64,000 nt of DNA from Podaxis mareebaensis (GCA_018524725.1 JAEUWP010000511.1:61269-125268), one strand, 5' to 3'; positions 48,963 through 62,249 are shown, numbered from the stretch's first letter. A program made the numbers and translations. The notes: generated by a model from the letters alone, not told the origin.

Positions 48963-51098
48963 ATGGGAGATTCTTTCGCTGCCCCCTCTCACGATGCTGC
49001 CAACCATGTTCATGCCGTGCCCCAGCCAACACTCGCCCTCGTCAACGAGGATGAGGACGAACCCCCTAGTAGTGGCTCGCATTCAAGTGGGGAGGCTCAA
49101 GTAGACCAGAACCCCTCTGGTGATGGTTCATCTTCTCTTCCCGCCGTTAAGCAAGATGGTGTATATAATGCGATGGCTGGTAAAGACAGTCATGTCGATA
49201 TCGGTGTGGCCAATATTGTAAATGTCCAATTTGTGGACCGCCAGGAGACGTTAGTGGAGGACACCTCCCCTGCCAAGAGCAAGGAACGCCTCGGATTAGG
49301 ACCCGACCTCGAGCAAGGTGTACGCCTTACGCGTCGTACTCGGAAACCCTATACGACTTTCTTTGGGGTTAGGTTTAAACCTGGGCGTAGGGCTACCAAG
49401 TTACGCACACTGTTCACACCGACGAGGCCCCTCGGTCCCAGCCCGACGTATAAGCAGTCACTCAGGGCTGCGTTGAAGTACACCCCCCTAAACGTACTGT
49501 TGTTGTTTATCCCAGTCTCATGGGCTCTTCACTTCACGCATCAGAGCCCTACGCTCATATTCATCTTCTCCGCTCTTGGGCTCGTACCGCTTGCCGCACT
49601 TCTTGGTTTTGGAACGGAGCAAATTGCGTTGAAGACTAGTGCTAGTGTTGGTGGCTTATTGAATGCTACGTTGGGCAACATCATCGAAATGATCATCGCG
49701 GGTATTGCTTTGAAGGAGGTTGGTATTCTCTTTTATATGCTCTTGAAGCCAACAGGCCTGACGTAATATGGTTGATAGTGTGAACTGGAACTCGTACAAA
49801 GTTCTCTCCTCGGTGGTTTATTGAGCAACTTGCTGCTTGTCCTAGGCATGGCCTTTATTGGTGAGTTCTCCCTGAGCTCACTTGCGGATTCGTCAGTTGA
49901 CCGTCTTGCATAGTTGGCGGATACCGTTTCCATCAGCAAGAGTTCCAGCCTATGGTCGCTCAGCTCAACTCTTCGTTGTTAATAGTTTCGGTCATTTCTC
50001 TCATTGTGCCCGTTGCTTTCGTATGTCTAGGCGATGGTTGTCCCCTCTTATTTGTCTAATCATGATTTCTCAGCATGCGTACCTGGAGGATCGTTTTGAC
50101 AATGGCCGGGAGTTACCCATCATGCTAGAACTCAGTCGTGGTGGTTCGATTATCCTGATCTTCATGTAAGTCATGAGAATTTGCAAGCTTAAGAGATAAG
50201 AAGCTAACGTTCTTGGATAGATACTTCGCATATGTACGTTTATATCGTTCGAAGCTTCGGTGATTTGCCACCTTACCTCCGATGCTTAGCTCTACTTCCA
50301 ATTCTATTCGCACAATCACCTCTTCTTGGAAGTTGATACCTGCTCGTCGATCTCTTCTCGTTCGTCGACGAAATCCGACGTCGAGTCTTCTACTGTTCGC
50401 AGGTCCTCTGAAACCATGTCGCTTCCTTCGACCACCTCCGGTGACTCGAGTGATTCGGACGATTTCCACACTGTTAAATTGAACACAATCTCGGCCCTCG
50501 GTTTGGTTTTGGCATCGACTGGATTGGCTTACCTCACTGCCGAGAACCTGGTAGACTCGTTGCAAGGACTTCTAGAAGCACACCCCAATGTGTCGAAAGA
50601 ATGGATCACACTGATCATCATCCCCGTCATTAGCAATGCCGCGGAACACATTACTGCTGTCATTGTGGCTAGCAAGGGCAAGTTTGACTTGGCAATGTCG
50701 GTTGCGGTTGGAAGTTGTATCCAGATCGCACTGTTTGTAATACCGGTTCTGATCTTGGTTGCTTGGGGTATGGGAAAGCCACTGACGCTGTTGTTCGATC
50801 CTCTTGAGACAGTGGTATGTTGATTATCCCTGTTCTCGGTGATGGGAATTTGCTGATTGCTGTGGCTTCAAGGTGTTGTTCTTCTCTGTACTGCTTGTCA
50901 AATTCTCCGTCGAAGACGGCAAGTCACACTGGATGTCTGGTTTGGCATTGGTCTGTGAGTTGCTTTGGTGTCACTTTGATCTGCTCGATATATGATTAAC
51001 GCTTTTTCTAAGCGGTTTACGTCCTCATTGCCCTCTCGTTCTGGCACTTCCCAGAGACCCATCGGATATTGCAAGGGTCTCCGATCATTTGTACCTGA
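48963..51098 (+). CDS. Vacuolar-type Ca2+/H+ exchanger (CAX family)
   Basis: Antiporter moving cytosolic Ca2+ into the vacuole in exchange for protons. Eight exons: 48963-49718, 49779-49860, 49914-50020, 50074-50165, 50221-50233, 50290-50814, 50873-50954 and 51013-51098; 580 aa. A hydrophilic N-terminal extension of about 170 residues precedes the first span. Exchange motif 1 is GNIIEMIIAG (about 238-247) and motif 2 is NAAEHITAVIVASKGKFD (about 466-483). Both helices keep their essential Glu. The central loop is Ser/Asp-rich, as in yeast Vcx1-like proteins, but longer. Exon 5 is only 13 nt and is required to keep frame (IYFAY). Calcineurin, known to control vacuolar Ca2+ transport in yeast, is in the same window, but 43 kb away. 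Confidence 0.95.
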
Positions 51099-52316
51099 GG
51101 CGAGGGTAAGTGGGCTATGGTGTTGATAACTCATGGTTATGAATGAAAGAAGGGTGTTGTGGAGCGAGTTGAAAGGAAGCCGTTTATGATGTTCTGACAA
51201 ATTTCGATGAAAGTGATGACGTTGACTTCAAGTCACTTGTTCTCCGGAGGAGATCCGTATCAAGGGATGAAGTAAAGACTCGAGGTGTACTTGTACTTAT
51301 TTCGTCTTTTCAATGAACACGTTCTGTTCCTATCAATACCTCGGTATTAATTTCGCTTTCATATCAGCGAATTACAGTATGAGTTTACTGCGATTGACGC
51401 TGTATGCCACGTCTAGCAGGAGCCTGATTTAGTTAGATGTAGTCGCGTCTTAGTGCGGCGTAGGAACATTGTTTACATTTAGGACTGGCGATCCCCATGT
51501 GGTTTGCTTTTTTGCAGTTTGACGAAACCAGGGTCAGCGGGGAGCTGTCAGCTGGCCTGGATGGGCTGATACGGGAGGTTTCATTTTGAGCTTGACCAGT
51601 TACATGTTCTTGTTTTACACCGCTTATTGATGTGTTTTGGACGAAGAAGAGATGAGGGGGACAACGGGGACAGACAACAAGCACGCCGAGTCCGAGCCCC
51701 GACGGTCCCGCGAGAAGATTCAACACCCTACCCCATCAGAATTCAGATACGCTGGTGATGGTGCCGAAAATATCAGGACTTTTTTCCCATGAAGCGCGGC
51801 AAAGGATTTGCGCCATTTGAACATACGTTTGTGCAAGGGACACGCGAGGGTGGAGTTTTCGCAAGGTTTCGCAGGAAGAGGTCTGGGGGGTGAAGAAAGG
51901 AGGTCATCTATATAGGTTTCCAAAGAAACACGAATGGGTATGATAAAAATAGTCCGGTGTAACGTAGCTGGAGATCAGAAGCAGAAAAAGACTTTCTGGC
52001 AGAACATGGTACTGTCCAGACCGGCTAAAGATTTGAATTGGCAGTAAACGGAAAGTGAGGTGAATATGTTGTTGGTTGTTGGTCGACTAGGGGATTAGGT
52101 GGCAGCTACCGAAGGGACGGGTCAGGATGACCAAAAAAGATGTTCTTTGTGGAGAGCTTCTAACTACTTGAGAGACATGACCTGGCGCTTATTCGATTTC
52201 CTTTAAGTATTAGCTGCACCTCTTTCACATCGGTTCCCCTGATCCATCCCCTCCTCCGTCTTCTCCTCCATCTCCTACCCGTTTCCTCTCTCATTCTCCG
52301 CGCCACCACACCGAGG
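51099..52316. other. Intergenic region between exchanger and P450 genes
   Basis: About 1.2 kb with no supported gene. Open frames on the minus strand (51433-51923) have no recognisable features. Confidence 0.5.
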
Positions 52317-54659
52317 ATGCCGTCTACACCAGTCGTCGTCGCCTCTGCCAGTCTTCTCCTCGCCACTTTCATTTGGCTCCGAAAGTCTAAAGCTTCAAAG
52401 ACATCGCTTCCTCCTGGCCCGAAACCCGTCCCGCTATTGGGCAATGTCAGAGACCTCACTGCAAAGGAGCTCTGGCTCCCAGCGAACAAGTGGGCAAAGC
52501 AGTACGGTGAGTCCAAAGCGCCCTTTTGCCGTATATATAGGTCAAGCTAATTTGACTTGTCAACTCGACCCTCCCGTAACCCGTAACGTACGCGCGTGTA
52601 TCGTCTTTGACAGGCGACGTGGTGTACCTTCATGTGCTCGGCCAAGGCCTCGTCTTCCTCAACAGTCCCGAGGCCGCATTTGATCTGCTTGACAAGCGTG
52701 GCGCAATTTATTCAGATAAACCCCAGCTGGTCATGACGGGCGAGCTGTAAGTCTGCTGTCACCCTCTTTCGTTCCTCTGCTTGCGAGTTTACCCCCTATA
52801 TGCACGTGGATTATTGACCCGCTTTCCCCGTAGGTGTGGATGTAAGAATATGGTATGTGTACCGTTGTTCGGGTTCGTCCCCCTACTTCCCCACGCCGGA
52901 TCGGAATGGCGTGGGTGAATTATGGGGAATTGTGGCCTTTATTCCCGTTTGTATATGCACAGTTGATGCTCATTACTGTTGCTTGGCACCCATGTGCCTT
53001 TGCAGGTGGCGTTCACGACCTATGGTGATCAGTCCAAGCGTCAAAGAAGGTTGATGCACAAGGCTTTTGGAATCCAGGCGATTCCTGCATATTATCCGTT
53101 GCTGCAGACGGAAACTCTTCAATTCCTCCGACGCTTAGTTGCAGATCCCTCAAACTATCGAAGTCATACGAGGCGATATGCTGGTGGATTGACCCTTTCC
53201 GTGGTTTATGGCTACGAGGTCAAATCGAATGAGGACGAATTCTTGCAGCTTGCAGAAGAGTGTGTGGATCTGTTGGCGAATCACATTGCTTCCGGTGGTG
53301 GGATTTGGCCTGTGGATATCATCCCTGCGTTGCAGCACTTGCCGAACTGGGCACCTGGGGCTGGGTTCAAGCGCAAGGCTGCGAAATGGAAGGCCAAGAT
53401 GGAGGAGTTTGTGGAGAAGCCATACGAATTCGTGAAGAACAGCATGGTATGTCCTTGTTCGGTGTTCCAACCCAAGTATAGCTTCTTACTCGGTGCACGC
53501 AGAGGACTGGTGACTACAAACCGTCGTTCTGCTCGACTCTTTTGGAGGATGAAAAGGCAAAGGCCACCGAACACTTCGAGTTTGACCTCAAGTGGACTGC
53601 TAATTCCATGTATTCTGCAAGTGGTGACACAGTACGTGATTTTCCTATCTGCCAGTTGAATTGTACAGCCTTACAACGATATTCTTAGACTATTACGGCT
53701 GTCTGCCATTTCCTAATGGCCATGCTACTCCACCCCGCGGTTCTTATGAAAGCCCAGAAGGAGATCGATAGTGTTGTCGGGACGGACAGACTGCCGACGA
53801 TTGCGGACCGTGCTTCTCTGCCCTATGGTGAGCGGTCTCTTGCACTTGGCAGCCCAACACGCTAAACGGAAATATTCAGTCCAAGCAATCGTAAATGAAA
53901 CGCTCCGTTGGGGCGTCCCCGTTCCCTTGAGTAAGTCATCCCAGCGGAAACGGGTTTTACAACGCAACTGACCAATCTACAAGATCTGCCCCATAGGCTA
54001 ATGGAAGATGACGTTTATCAAGGCATGCATATTCCCAAAGGATCACTGGTAAGTTATTCGGGTTAGGCGTTAGAAGCTCCCAAGCCCTAATGTGTTTTCT
54101 CGTCTCCGATGATAACGCAGGTATTCGGAAACATCTGGTTAGTTGTGGCGATTCATAGTGTATTTGCGCTCTAATAATTAATATTGCGTAGGGCCATCAT
54201 GCATGACGAGAAGCTATATCCCAATCCCGATGAGTTCAAACCGGAGAGATTTATGGAAGACGCTGATGAGGAAACCATGAGGAAGAGGGATCCGAAGAAC
54301 TATGTTTTCGGGTTCGGCAGGAGGTTCGTAGGGCGCCCAAGGCAATGCGACCAGTACTGATACGTCTTTGCCTTATCTAGACGCTGCCCTGGAGCGAACC
54401 TCGTGGACTCATCTGTGTGGTTGCTTGTTGCGAACATAATTGCGACGATGAACATCAGCAAGGCTGTGGATGAGAAGGGAAAAACGATCGAGCCCGAGTT
54501 CGTTTTTGATAACTTCATCTTTAGGTGAGCCCTTTGTCTTTGCCTATTGTGTGCCGGCTGACGCGCTCCCGCAGGACGCCTAATCCTTTCAAGTGTGATA
54601 TTAGACCGCGCTCGGAGAAGGCACTGGAATTGATTAGCCAGTCCGAATTTGCGTTCTAA
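52317..54659 (+). CDS. Cytochrome P450 monooxygenase
   Basis: Twelve exons: 52317-52506, 52614-52746, 52834-52852, 53006-53446, 53503-53631, 53689-53827, 53880-53930, 53984-54048, 54121-54137, 54192-54323, 54381-54524 and 54575-54659; 514 aa. An N-terminal membrane anchor (PVVVASASLLLATFIWL) is followed by the Pro hinge LPPGPKPVPLLGN. The I-helix reads ASGDTTIT rather than the usual AGxDT. ExxR is E357-TL-R360. FxxPERF-type FKPERF precedes the heme motif FGFGRRRCPG with Cys441. All elements of a working ER-bound class II P450 are present. It resembles the large Agaricomycete families often labelled O-methylsterigmatocystin oxidoreductase-like, but the substrate cannot be deduced. No biosynthetic backbone gene is nearby. 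Exons of 17 and 19 nt are required to keep frame. Confidence 0.94.
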
Positions 54660-57600
54660 AGTCACGGACACTTTACAATCTTTGGATAACTACCAAGCTA
54701 CTACGGAACATATTCCGAGTCCTCTACACTCCTTTCCCCGATAGGTTAATTATAATTGTATTCTTGCTTCCCTTTTCCCCACTAAGAGTAGTATCATTCA
54801 TTCATTCAATCTTCAATCTCCCAGCGTATTTCTTCCCTTTTCCCATCTCCATTCAGTTTCTGCATTCTTGTGTTACGGGCAGAGCACAGGGCTTCCAAGC
54901 TTTCGTTATCAATTTTCAGCAACTCAATATCTAGCTTATGTCTTGATTCAAAATAATCTGTGACAGTAGCACGGATGGATTCGGTTTTACGGCATGATCG
55001 TCTCATAACACCTCTTTATTCCCGAAGAGGGCTAATACCAATACATGATAATATCAACAACAGATGCCTCTTGTAGAAAACTAGGGAGGATGAGGCAGAT
55101 AGAAAAGTCTATAGGGAAGTCTATAGGAATGGGCGTTAACAAGACAACGGTCACGAGGATTGAGGCGTTGAAACGTTGGGGTGCTTAGCGTAGCATGAAA
55201 ATTTCCTTTGTTGTCCGTTGAAGACGCTAATTTTATCCGGTACGGATTCCTTGGTATGGAAGCCTTGGAAAGCGGAGAAACGACGTGATTGGCCAGTCAA
55301 CCTGTTCGAGCTGTCCGACGCGTAAGATGGTACGACTTGAGATAACTTTGGCCAATTCAGAAGACAAGAAAGAACTCGAGCGGGTTTAGAGTTCTACTTG
55401 ATTGGAGCTGCCAACCCACTTTGCGACCTGATATTTTGACCTGGGCATTGCGCGCATGACTACATACCTGCGTCACACGGGTCAATAATACCACTAATGT
55501 TGTGAGGGAACTGCGGGTCCGAGGGTATATCGTTTTATGTGGGTCACTGGCAATATGATAAAAAGGTACGTGATGGCGAAGTTTGCTGTGGGAAATCGGT
55601 ATTTTTTTGAGCTCGGCAGTCGTGTGTGTGGCGGTTTCATAAAGCGCTGATGGGAGAAGATGAGATAAATTTGGTAGGAGGTTGAGCGGTGTGGCAACGA
55701 GCAACAGCTTGCGATGCGTGGAGGCAGGGATGGGATGGGAGGCGAGTGTGTGGGTTTTTGTGTGCGGGCTCTTGGGAAGGTCGGCTCTGAGAAAGGTCAA
55801 TATCAGGCGGGCGGGTTCTTCCGAGTCCCATATGGATCCGTATAATGTATTGCATATGGAGCGTGGGTAAGTGAGTTTTTCCTGAAACACAAATTACTGC
55901 AGTTTTAGTCGTAGTAAATCTTGGGTTTAAAGTGGTAGGCGCATCAGAAGATCTGCCAGATTACCACCGTTGGTTTTGTGGCGGACGCCGTTGTTTGCCT
56001 GCTGTTCTGCTCCACTTTTCCTGTATGCCCGTATGGAAGATGGAGCTCGTAAGATGGGTCAGTTTTTGGATGGAGTGTGGGCCTTCACGGCTGCGGTGGT
56101 GGTGGATCGTCATCGATTCATCGTTGAATCGTCGTCATCATCTTGTGATCATCTACATGCAAAAATAAGTACAGGTTTGTAAGTAGATGCTAGAATCTGA
56201 GCGCTAGCGACGTAAGCTGGGGAAATTTTACTTGACACCTGAAGCTCGTAATGGGGTTATGTTATCTGATTTTACTGAAGTTTAGCAAGCTTTTTGGGTT
56301 CGAGAGTTCACGACATAAGCAGGGTCAGCTGGGAAAGCTTGACTTCGGTAAAGATCAGATGTTCCAGATATCAAGGGTCACAAGGTGGATAGTGCGACCA
56401 ACTGTAGATTCTGCCTTGAGAGATGAAGGCCCAGTCGAGGCCAGCGTAGTCCGTGAATGGATGCAAAACACACCGTTATTATTATAATCACAAGCAATCT
56501 TCAATGTTATTCTGGGTGAGCCATGTGCACCATGATTCCGAAATAGCGCAGAAGATGAAGGCTAGATGGCATGTCGCCAGTCCATGGTTCCAGCTCCGTC
56601 TTGGGACCGAAGACATATCCTCTAGAAGCACCATTACGTGTGCCGGTAGAGGTGCGCAGAAGTCAACGGTTTTTATGTGGTTTTGCCTCTTTGGTTTCGG
56701 TTTTCCCCGGTGAACTGGTCTCGTGTTCTCTTCCTGGAGGTCAATTGTTCACGGTCCGGTAAGCACTTACCCGGATGCGTTGAAGACTTGAGGGTGCGGC
56801 GGTTACTTACTACATCATTGATGGAATTTTGAGCAAGATTTAATGAGTCCGAGATGCGAGAAGACTCGATTTTAGGGCTCATCATTCAGCAAGATTACAA
56901 GTTTGAACCGTAATTAAGGCTTCATTCCAAGACGCTTGCCAGTGTAATTGAGAAACTTTCACCGAGTGGCCGGCGGAGCTCGATGAAAAGGCGCAGAAGC
57001 ATTCAGCCGGCCAAAGCACAAGCCTTCCTGTGGCGTTTTTGTTTGAGCTTTCGGGTGAGCAATGAGGCCTGAGGGATGAGGGCGAGTGTAGGCATGACGA
57101 TAGATGATATCTGATGGTCTGTACTTGTGGGTTGTCGTTCCGAGTGATGTTGCGAGAGGTATAAGCAGATTTTCCTGTCAGTTCCGACGAGAGCAGTTGC
57201 CAATGGAGTTCAGTCATGTAATCGAGCGATGGAGTTATAGCCTTGTAGTGGCTTGTTTGGTTGATATCTAATAGGGATGCGGCGAGGCACGCCGAATTCG
57301 GCCTCGGTTATCCTTCATCTGGCAGACTGGCCCACGATAACGTAGTCCCAAAGCCTAGAAATGAGGGGCGGAATGCAGGGCTTCCGAGCACTGCTCCAGT
57401 TTATTCACTAGGTTGCCGTACACGAGTCTTGCCATTGGGAAAGCTCGACGTCGTCCGGTGGTGGACAGAAAGGAAAGACGCAAGCCCGGGGGTCCGGCTC
57501 CACCGCGACCGAGAACATTACCTCGTACGATCTCCTAGTTTCCACATTCTGAATTTGGGACCCAAGCCAACACGACAACCGGGCGCCTTTTGTCAAGTGA

Positions 57601-58058
57601 GCGTAGACAAACCGGGGCTATATTTTTAATGTGACCACCTCCCTGTTGCCGAAACTGAGGTTCGATGCCTACCTTTGGTGACTTCCTCCCCAGGGAAGTT
57701 TACGCCATCAGCAAGATTTGGAGCACATCATTCGGGATCTTGTTATTATGGCCGCTCGCACGTCGACGATTGAAGCAAACGGCAGAGACAAGGAAGATCA
57801 GAATGTGAAAAAGAGTGCCCTGTTTGATGACAAGACTTCTCTCAGCCTAGGAACGCTAGCGGCTGTGTCCACATGGCTGAGATTTCCCCGCTCCATGTCT
57901 TTTGTGATTGGTACTTAAACACCCGAGCCTCCGTTGGTCATATCACCGTTTCCCCCGTTGCTTGGCTGCCTCTCTGCCAAATTACTGAACTGGCTCCCCT
58001 GAGGCCTGCTACTACCTGATATCCTCCCAGCGATACCTGGTGAAGTCGCGGACCCAAG
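54660..58058. other. Large gene-poor region
   Basis: About 3.4 kb. I found no gene with family support on either strand, no tRNA-like cloverleaf and no obvious repeat. Open frames such as 55357-55890 (-) and 57261-57629 (+) have biased compositions and no domain features. A short DNA-binding-type signature or non-coding RNA cannot be excluded. Confidence 0.45.
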
Positions 58059-59777
58059 ATGGCGTTAAATCTAGCGGGTATAAAATTTGACAACACCCTG
58101 GGGGCATTGCTTGTGGGAGGTTTGGCTGCAACAGCGTGAGTAGTTATGTCATATCTCGCTTGCCTTTCGTCTCACCATGAGCACTTTCACAGGCTTTATG
58201 GTGTGACTTGTGTGCAGACATACAATTATTTTATCAGAGGATCCAAGGACACTATTTGGTTCAAATGGATGGTGAGAGCATCTCAAGCAACCCGTACGAA
58301 CTCACCTGACGGATGTGGTATCTTGACTCTGCTGCTGGGGCATCTAGATTGCTTTTCTTTGGTATGTGAGGAGAGTATGTAGTCGTGTTCATCTCATCGC
58401 TCGCTACTCCCAATAGGGCCCTCGATACGTTCGATGCTGTTCTCAACGGCCACTTCCTGTATTTCTACATGGTAACAAACTATCTCAAACCCACTGCTCT
58501 GTTTGCAGTGGTGTGGAGTGTTATCGTGAGTTTGTCTGGCCGAGTATATCAAATTTGCTTGCTCACGCTTTGACCCCAGACCCACGTCGCAGCCACTGTA
58601 AGTTTCAAATACACCGGTTCAAGTGTTGTTGAAGTTTAACTATGAACAAGTCCGTCTCCAACTTCATCATTCGGACTATGTTCGCTCATCGCGTCTGGTT
58701 ATGTGAGTGTACTTTCACTAATGGGGCTCCTCCAAGTCGCTGATATAATGCTGGGTAGTGAGCGAAAAGAACATGTGGCTTACTGGGCTTATTGTGAGTT
58801 TCTCACCTTGCTTCCTTGACACCCCACTGAGCCTAATCTAGATGGGCGTATCAACAACTGATCTAGGTCTGTTTCTATTCCGTCGCTACACGAAAATATC
58901 ACAACTCATGTAATCCATACATGCAGTTGTCGGCCTCGGTAAGTGGCAATAAGAATACTGAACATCACCGAGCTTACCGACGCTGCGTTCGATTGAAGTC
59001 ATCACGGTGAAGGCGTTCCAGAATACCAATTTCATGGATCTCCAAGCCTTGTCGGTATGTCTGACAGGAAAACTTTTTTCGCCAGCCGGGCGCTGATAAA
59101 TCGCTTCTAGTCCTTGTTCTATGTCAGCTTCGCAGCTGGAACAGGATCCGATCTCCTCGTCGCTCTTTCACTATGCTACTATCTTTGGAAATCTCGAACG
59201 GGGTTCCAACGAACCGATTCACTCATTCGGTCCCTTTTGGCTTATACAGTCAATACTGGTCTTCTCGTTGCGTAGGTTTCCGTTCGCAATCCCTATGTCT
59301 TGGTTGTTCACCAGGCCTCGGAATAGTATCGATGCAGCTGCTGGCATGATCACCTATGCTATAATGCCCCATAACTTTATCTTCCTTGGTAAGTTGTCTT
59401 TCGGCACCCCTATGTAACACATGTAGTGCAGAAACTCATGCATCGACCAGGGTTTTACTTGTTGCTCAGCAAACGTAAGCCGATCTTATGTTTTCTCCAA
59501 CCATCGAGCCCCTGACCACGGTCATCCTTCTCACAGTCTATCTCAACTCGTACCTTGCTGCGTGAGCCATCCTTGTGGTCGTCATAACACGGGTCTAATG
59601 TTAATCTTGCTTTTGATACATAGCCTCAACGCACGCGAAGGCCTGCGTAAAAGTATGGACGAGCCGGTCTCCATCCACCTATCTCAACTCTCCGCCAACA
59701 ACTCAAGGAGATATCACGATCCCGAGTTTGCACGGCCAAGCCAGAGTGTTCAACCCGAGAAGGTGCGGTTAAGATAG
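58059..59777 (+). CDS. DUF6534-type seven-transmembrane protein
   Basis: Fifteen short exons: 58059-58135, 58193-58271, 58348-58361, 58417-58525, 58580-58597, 58651-58702, 58759-58793, 58842-58866, 58927-58938, 58999-59054, 59111-59271, 59327-59388, 59451-59474, 59537-59561 and 59624-59777; 300 aa. The pattern LDNTLGALL-like FDNTLGALLVGG, YGVTCVQTYNYF, WALDTFDAVLNGHFLYFY, FIIRTMFAHRVW, AGTGSDLLVALSLCYYLWKSRTGFQRTD and IDAAAGMITYAI is the signature order of this Agaricomycete-expanded membrane family. About seven hydrophobic segments are seen. The cytosolic tail is polar (LNAREGLRKSMDE). Function of the family is unknown. Four exons of 12-25 nt make the model sensitive to splice errors, but every junction restores family sequence. 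Confidence 0.85.
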
Positions 59778-60305
59778 CTCCCCATACGTAATGTTAGCCA
59801 AATCAATTGACGAATTTCCTGGATACAGAGTCGATCCGAACACTTGGGTATTTCTATCTCCACCCTCGTTGACACGAAAGTGGACCATGAGACAAGTGGT
59901 AGGGCGGTCTGACGTCAGGTTCGCCTCATTTCACTTTTCCTCGGACCATGTAGTCGATGCTATCTGCCTGTTTTTCCAACGTCGCATTTCATCATACCTC
60001 ACCAAGCTCGTATCAGTACCATTGATGTGTCCATAGATCTTCAGCTTTTGGTGCCTATACCGCTAGCATACTAAGGCCCTGCACCTCCTCTCCTTTATTC
60101 ACGCTCATTCATTCAAACTTGCTTTCTCATCTTGGTGTACATTATTGGTGGAATTTCAACCACGTTTCAGAGGTTTCAGTAGCAAAAATATCTTTGTTTT
60201 TTTGTTCGGATAGTATCCATGATTCTGCAATGCGTTCTGGGGTTGATATAGATTTTGTTGCGTCGCAAGGAATGGTCTGGAAGTGCATTCGGATGCGGTG
60301 GGAGT

Positions 60306-60725
60306 GGACTATAATTAGCGCTGGTACACCTTAAGGGCAGGCCCTTCCCTGCCCCTAAGGCCTGAATGCCAGCTGGCATCTGCCTTGAACCAGCTCCATT
60401 ATCTCGTCCCACTAACATCAAAGTTGAGGGACAAGTCTTCTCTCGAGTTCGAGCTCGGTGTAGACATACATCGGGCTCACAACATATGGCTTAGATTTCA
60501 CTTGGTATGCGAGGGGTTTTGGTGCAAGTGGTGATTTTTTGGCGGCCCAACCACAACCGTGTAGTTTGGCTCCTCGCCTGTTTGTGTTTAGAAGACTGAT
60601 TATTACATGTCCTTCTATTGGATAGATTATACCGATGGTAATAGATCTTATCTATTCGTCATGTACAGTCGAGGTCTCGTCGATTATAGTATATGTGACT
60701 TCGCCTTTGGCCGGAGGTGAATTTG
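60306..60725. repeat. Diverged direct repeat, unit 1
   Basis: It shares, in order with unit 2: ATAATTAGCG/ATAATTAACG; a GGGCAGG...CCTGCCC inverted repeat; CCAGCTCCATTATCT/CCAGTTCCACTATCT; GAGGGACAAG; TAGATTTCACTTGGTATGCG followed by AGGGGTTTTGGTG; TTGGATAGA; and GGCCGGAGGTGAA. It also has a perfect 14-bp palindrome ATGCCAGCTGGCAT near 60366. No open frame spans it. Confidence 0.75.
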
Positions 60726-61800
60726 GGCTATAATTAACGCGTGCACATCTTGAGGGCAGGTCCCTCCTTGCCCATAAAGCCTCAATGTCAGCCCGGCATC
60801 TTCCTTTAACCAGTTCCACTATCTTATCCATGCCCGTCCATGTCGTTGTCTCACCACCACAAGCTCTTGGTAACCAAATCCTCCTCCGTCACCAGTGCGT
60901 AGTCCCGTATGCATAATCTGATCGGATTCCGCTTCATCCACGCACTGTGCTATCTTGTCTATCTTGCGCGCACCTACTTCGAACGGGCTTGTCATGCAGA
61001 TCATTTAATGCATCAGTCTCATAGGATCTGCAGAGGCGAAACGCCTTGAGGTAGTGCTTTTACATTTCTTCCTTTCCTGCCTATCCACCAAAACCCTATC
61101 GCTACCAGTGCATAGTTTTATGCATATAGTCTAATCGGCTACCCCGCTCCTCCATGCTCTGCGCTTTCTCAAGCTGCGTATGCGGTTTTGGGCTTGCACA
61201 CCATGGAATCTACAATCAATGGAGTGATATCCGTTGGTTGTGTCTTTAGGTGTTCATTTTTTTTGGACATCTGAAACGCTACTTCCATGACTAGACTTAC
61301 CGTCAGTCGTGGTTGCTCGCTGTCATTGAACTGTGCCGTCGGTATGGCTTCTTTGACAATAGCAGACTTGAGGGACAAAGTTCTCTTAAGTTGGAACCTA
61401 GTGGACAGTCCCACAGGCTTCTTGATTGGCCTAGATTTCACTCGGTATGCGAGGGGTTTTGGTGTGAATAGGAACCTTTTGCCAACCCAATTCGCAATTG
61501 TGCTTGGTTCCTTTGCCTTCTGTTTGCTTCATTGTTTTTGTGTGATTATTATATGGTGGACGCAAGTATATCATTTTGGGTTTTGGTACCCTCTGGGAGG
61601 GTGAGCAATCTCTAGAACTGGGTATAATACCCGCGGGTGCTCCTCGGGATAATGCTTGGCTTTGATACATGTCTTTGGATATATACTTCTCTTGGATAGA
61701 ATAGACCAATGATAATGATGATAGATACCTTTTATTTCGCACAGTTGAGGTCTTGTCAATGGATATGTAACTTTCGTCTTTGGCCGGAGGTGAAGTTGGA
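60726..61800. repeat. Diverged direct repeat, unit 2, with about 520 nt of extra sequence
   Basis: It matches unit 1 at both ends (60726-60830 and about 61370-61800). The middle (about 60830-61370) has no counterpart in unit 1 but contains its own internal pair: ACCAGTGCGTAGTCCCGTATGCATAATCT near 60890 resembles ACCAGTGCATAG...TATGCATATAGTCT near 61100. Confidence 0.7.
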
Positions 61801-62249
61801 ACTTCTATCATTCGGGTGAAGAAGGGTCTAATATATGAAATAGTTTGATTCAATATCTAATAGACAGCAAGGCTCTGATTATCAAGTAAAGCACTTTAGT
61901 TTCAAACCGCACAGTGAGAATGCTTCTAAGTGGTTATGTAGCAGCCACAGTGGCACATATCCGAATAGATGTGACCTCCCTACTCACTCAACTGTATTCG
62001 CCGGTTCTAGGAGCGGAGAATAGCAGGGGGAAGCGGCCGGAGGAGGATGAGAAAGAAGCAGAAGAATGGTGGCGAGCACATGGTACAATCCATTAATGAA
62101 TGGAAATGACCAGTCGTGGCTCCCAACGGCATCCCGTAAGCCTGTGGCATGGCTTAACACGAGGCATTGTCGGTTGATATGCGATAATATACCAATTCGT
62201 CAGTCACACGAAAAACGATATATTCCAAGACTCCAACGAGGCCGGAATA

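Noticed and set aside
54660..58058. Several open frames of 60-177 codons on both strands
   Set aside because: No domain, no consistent splice structure, and composition as expected for random frames.
52317..59777. Possible secondary-metabolite gene cluster around the P450
   Set aside because: No synthase, terpene cyclase or other backbone gene nearby; neighbours are a transporter and a DUF6534 protein.
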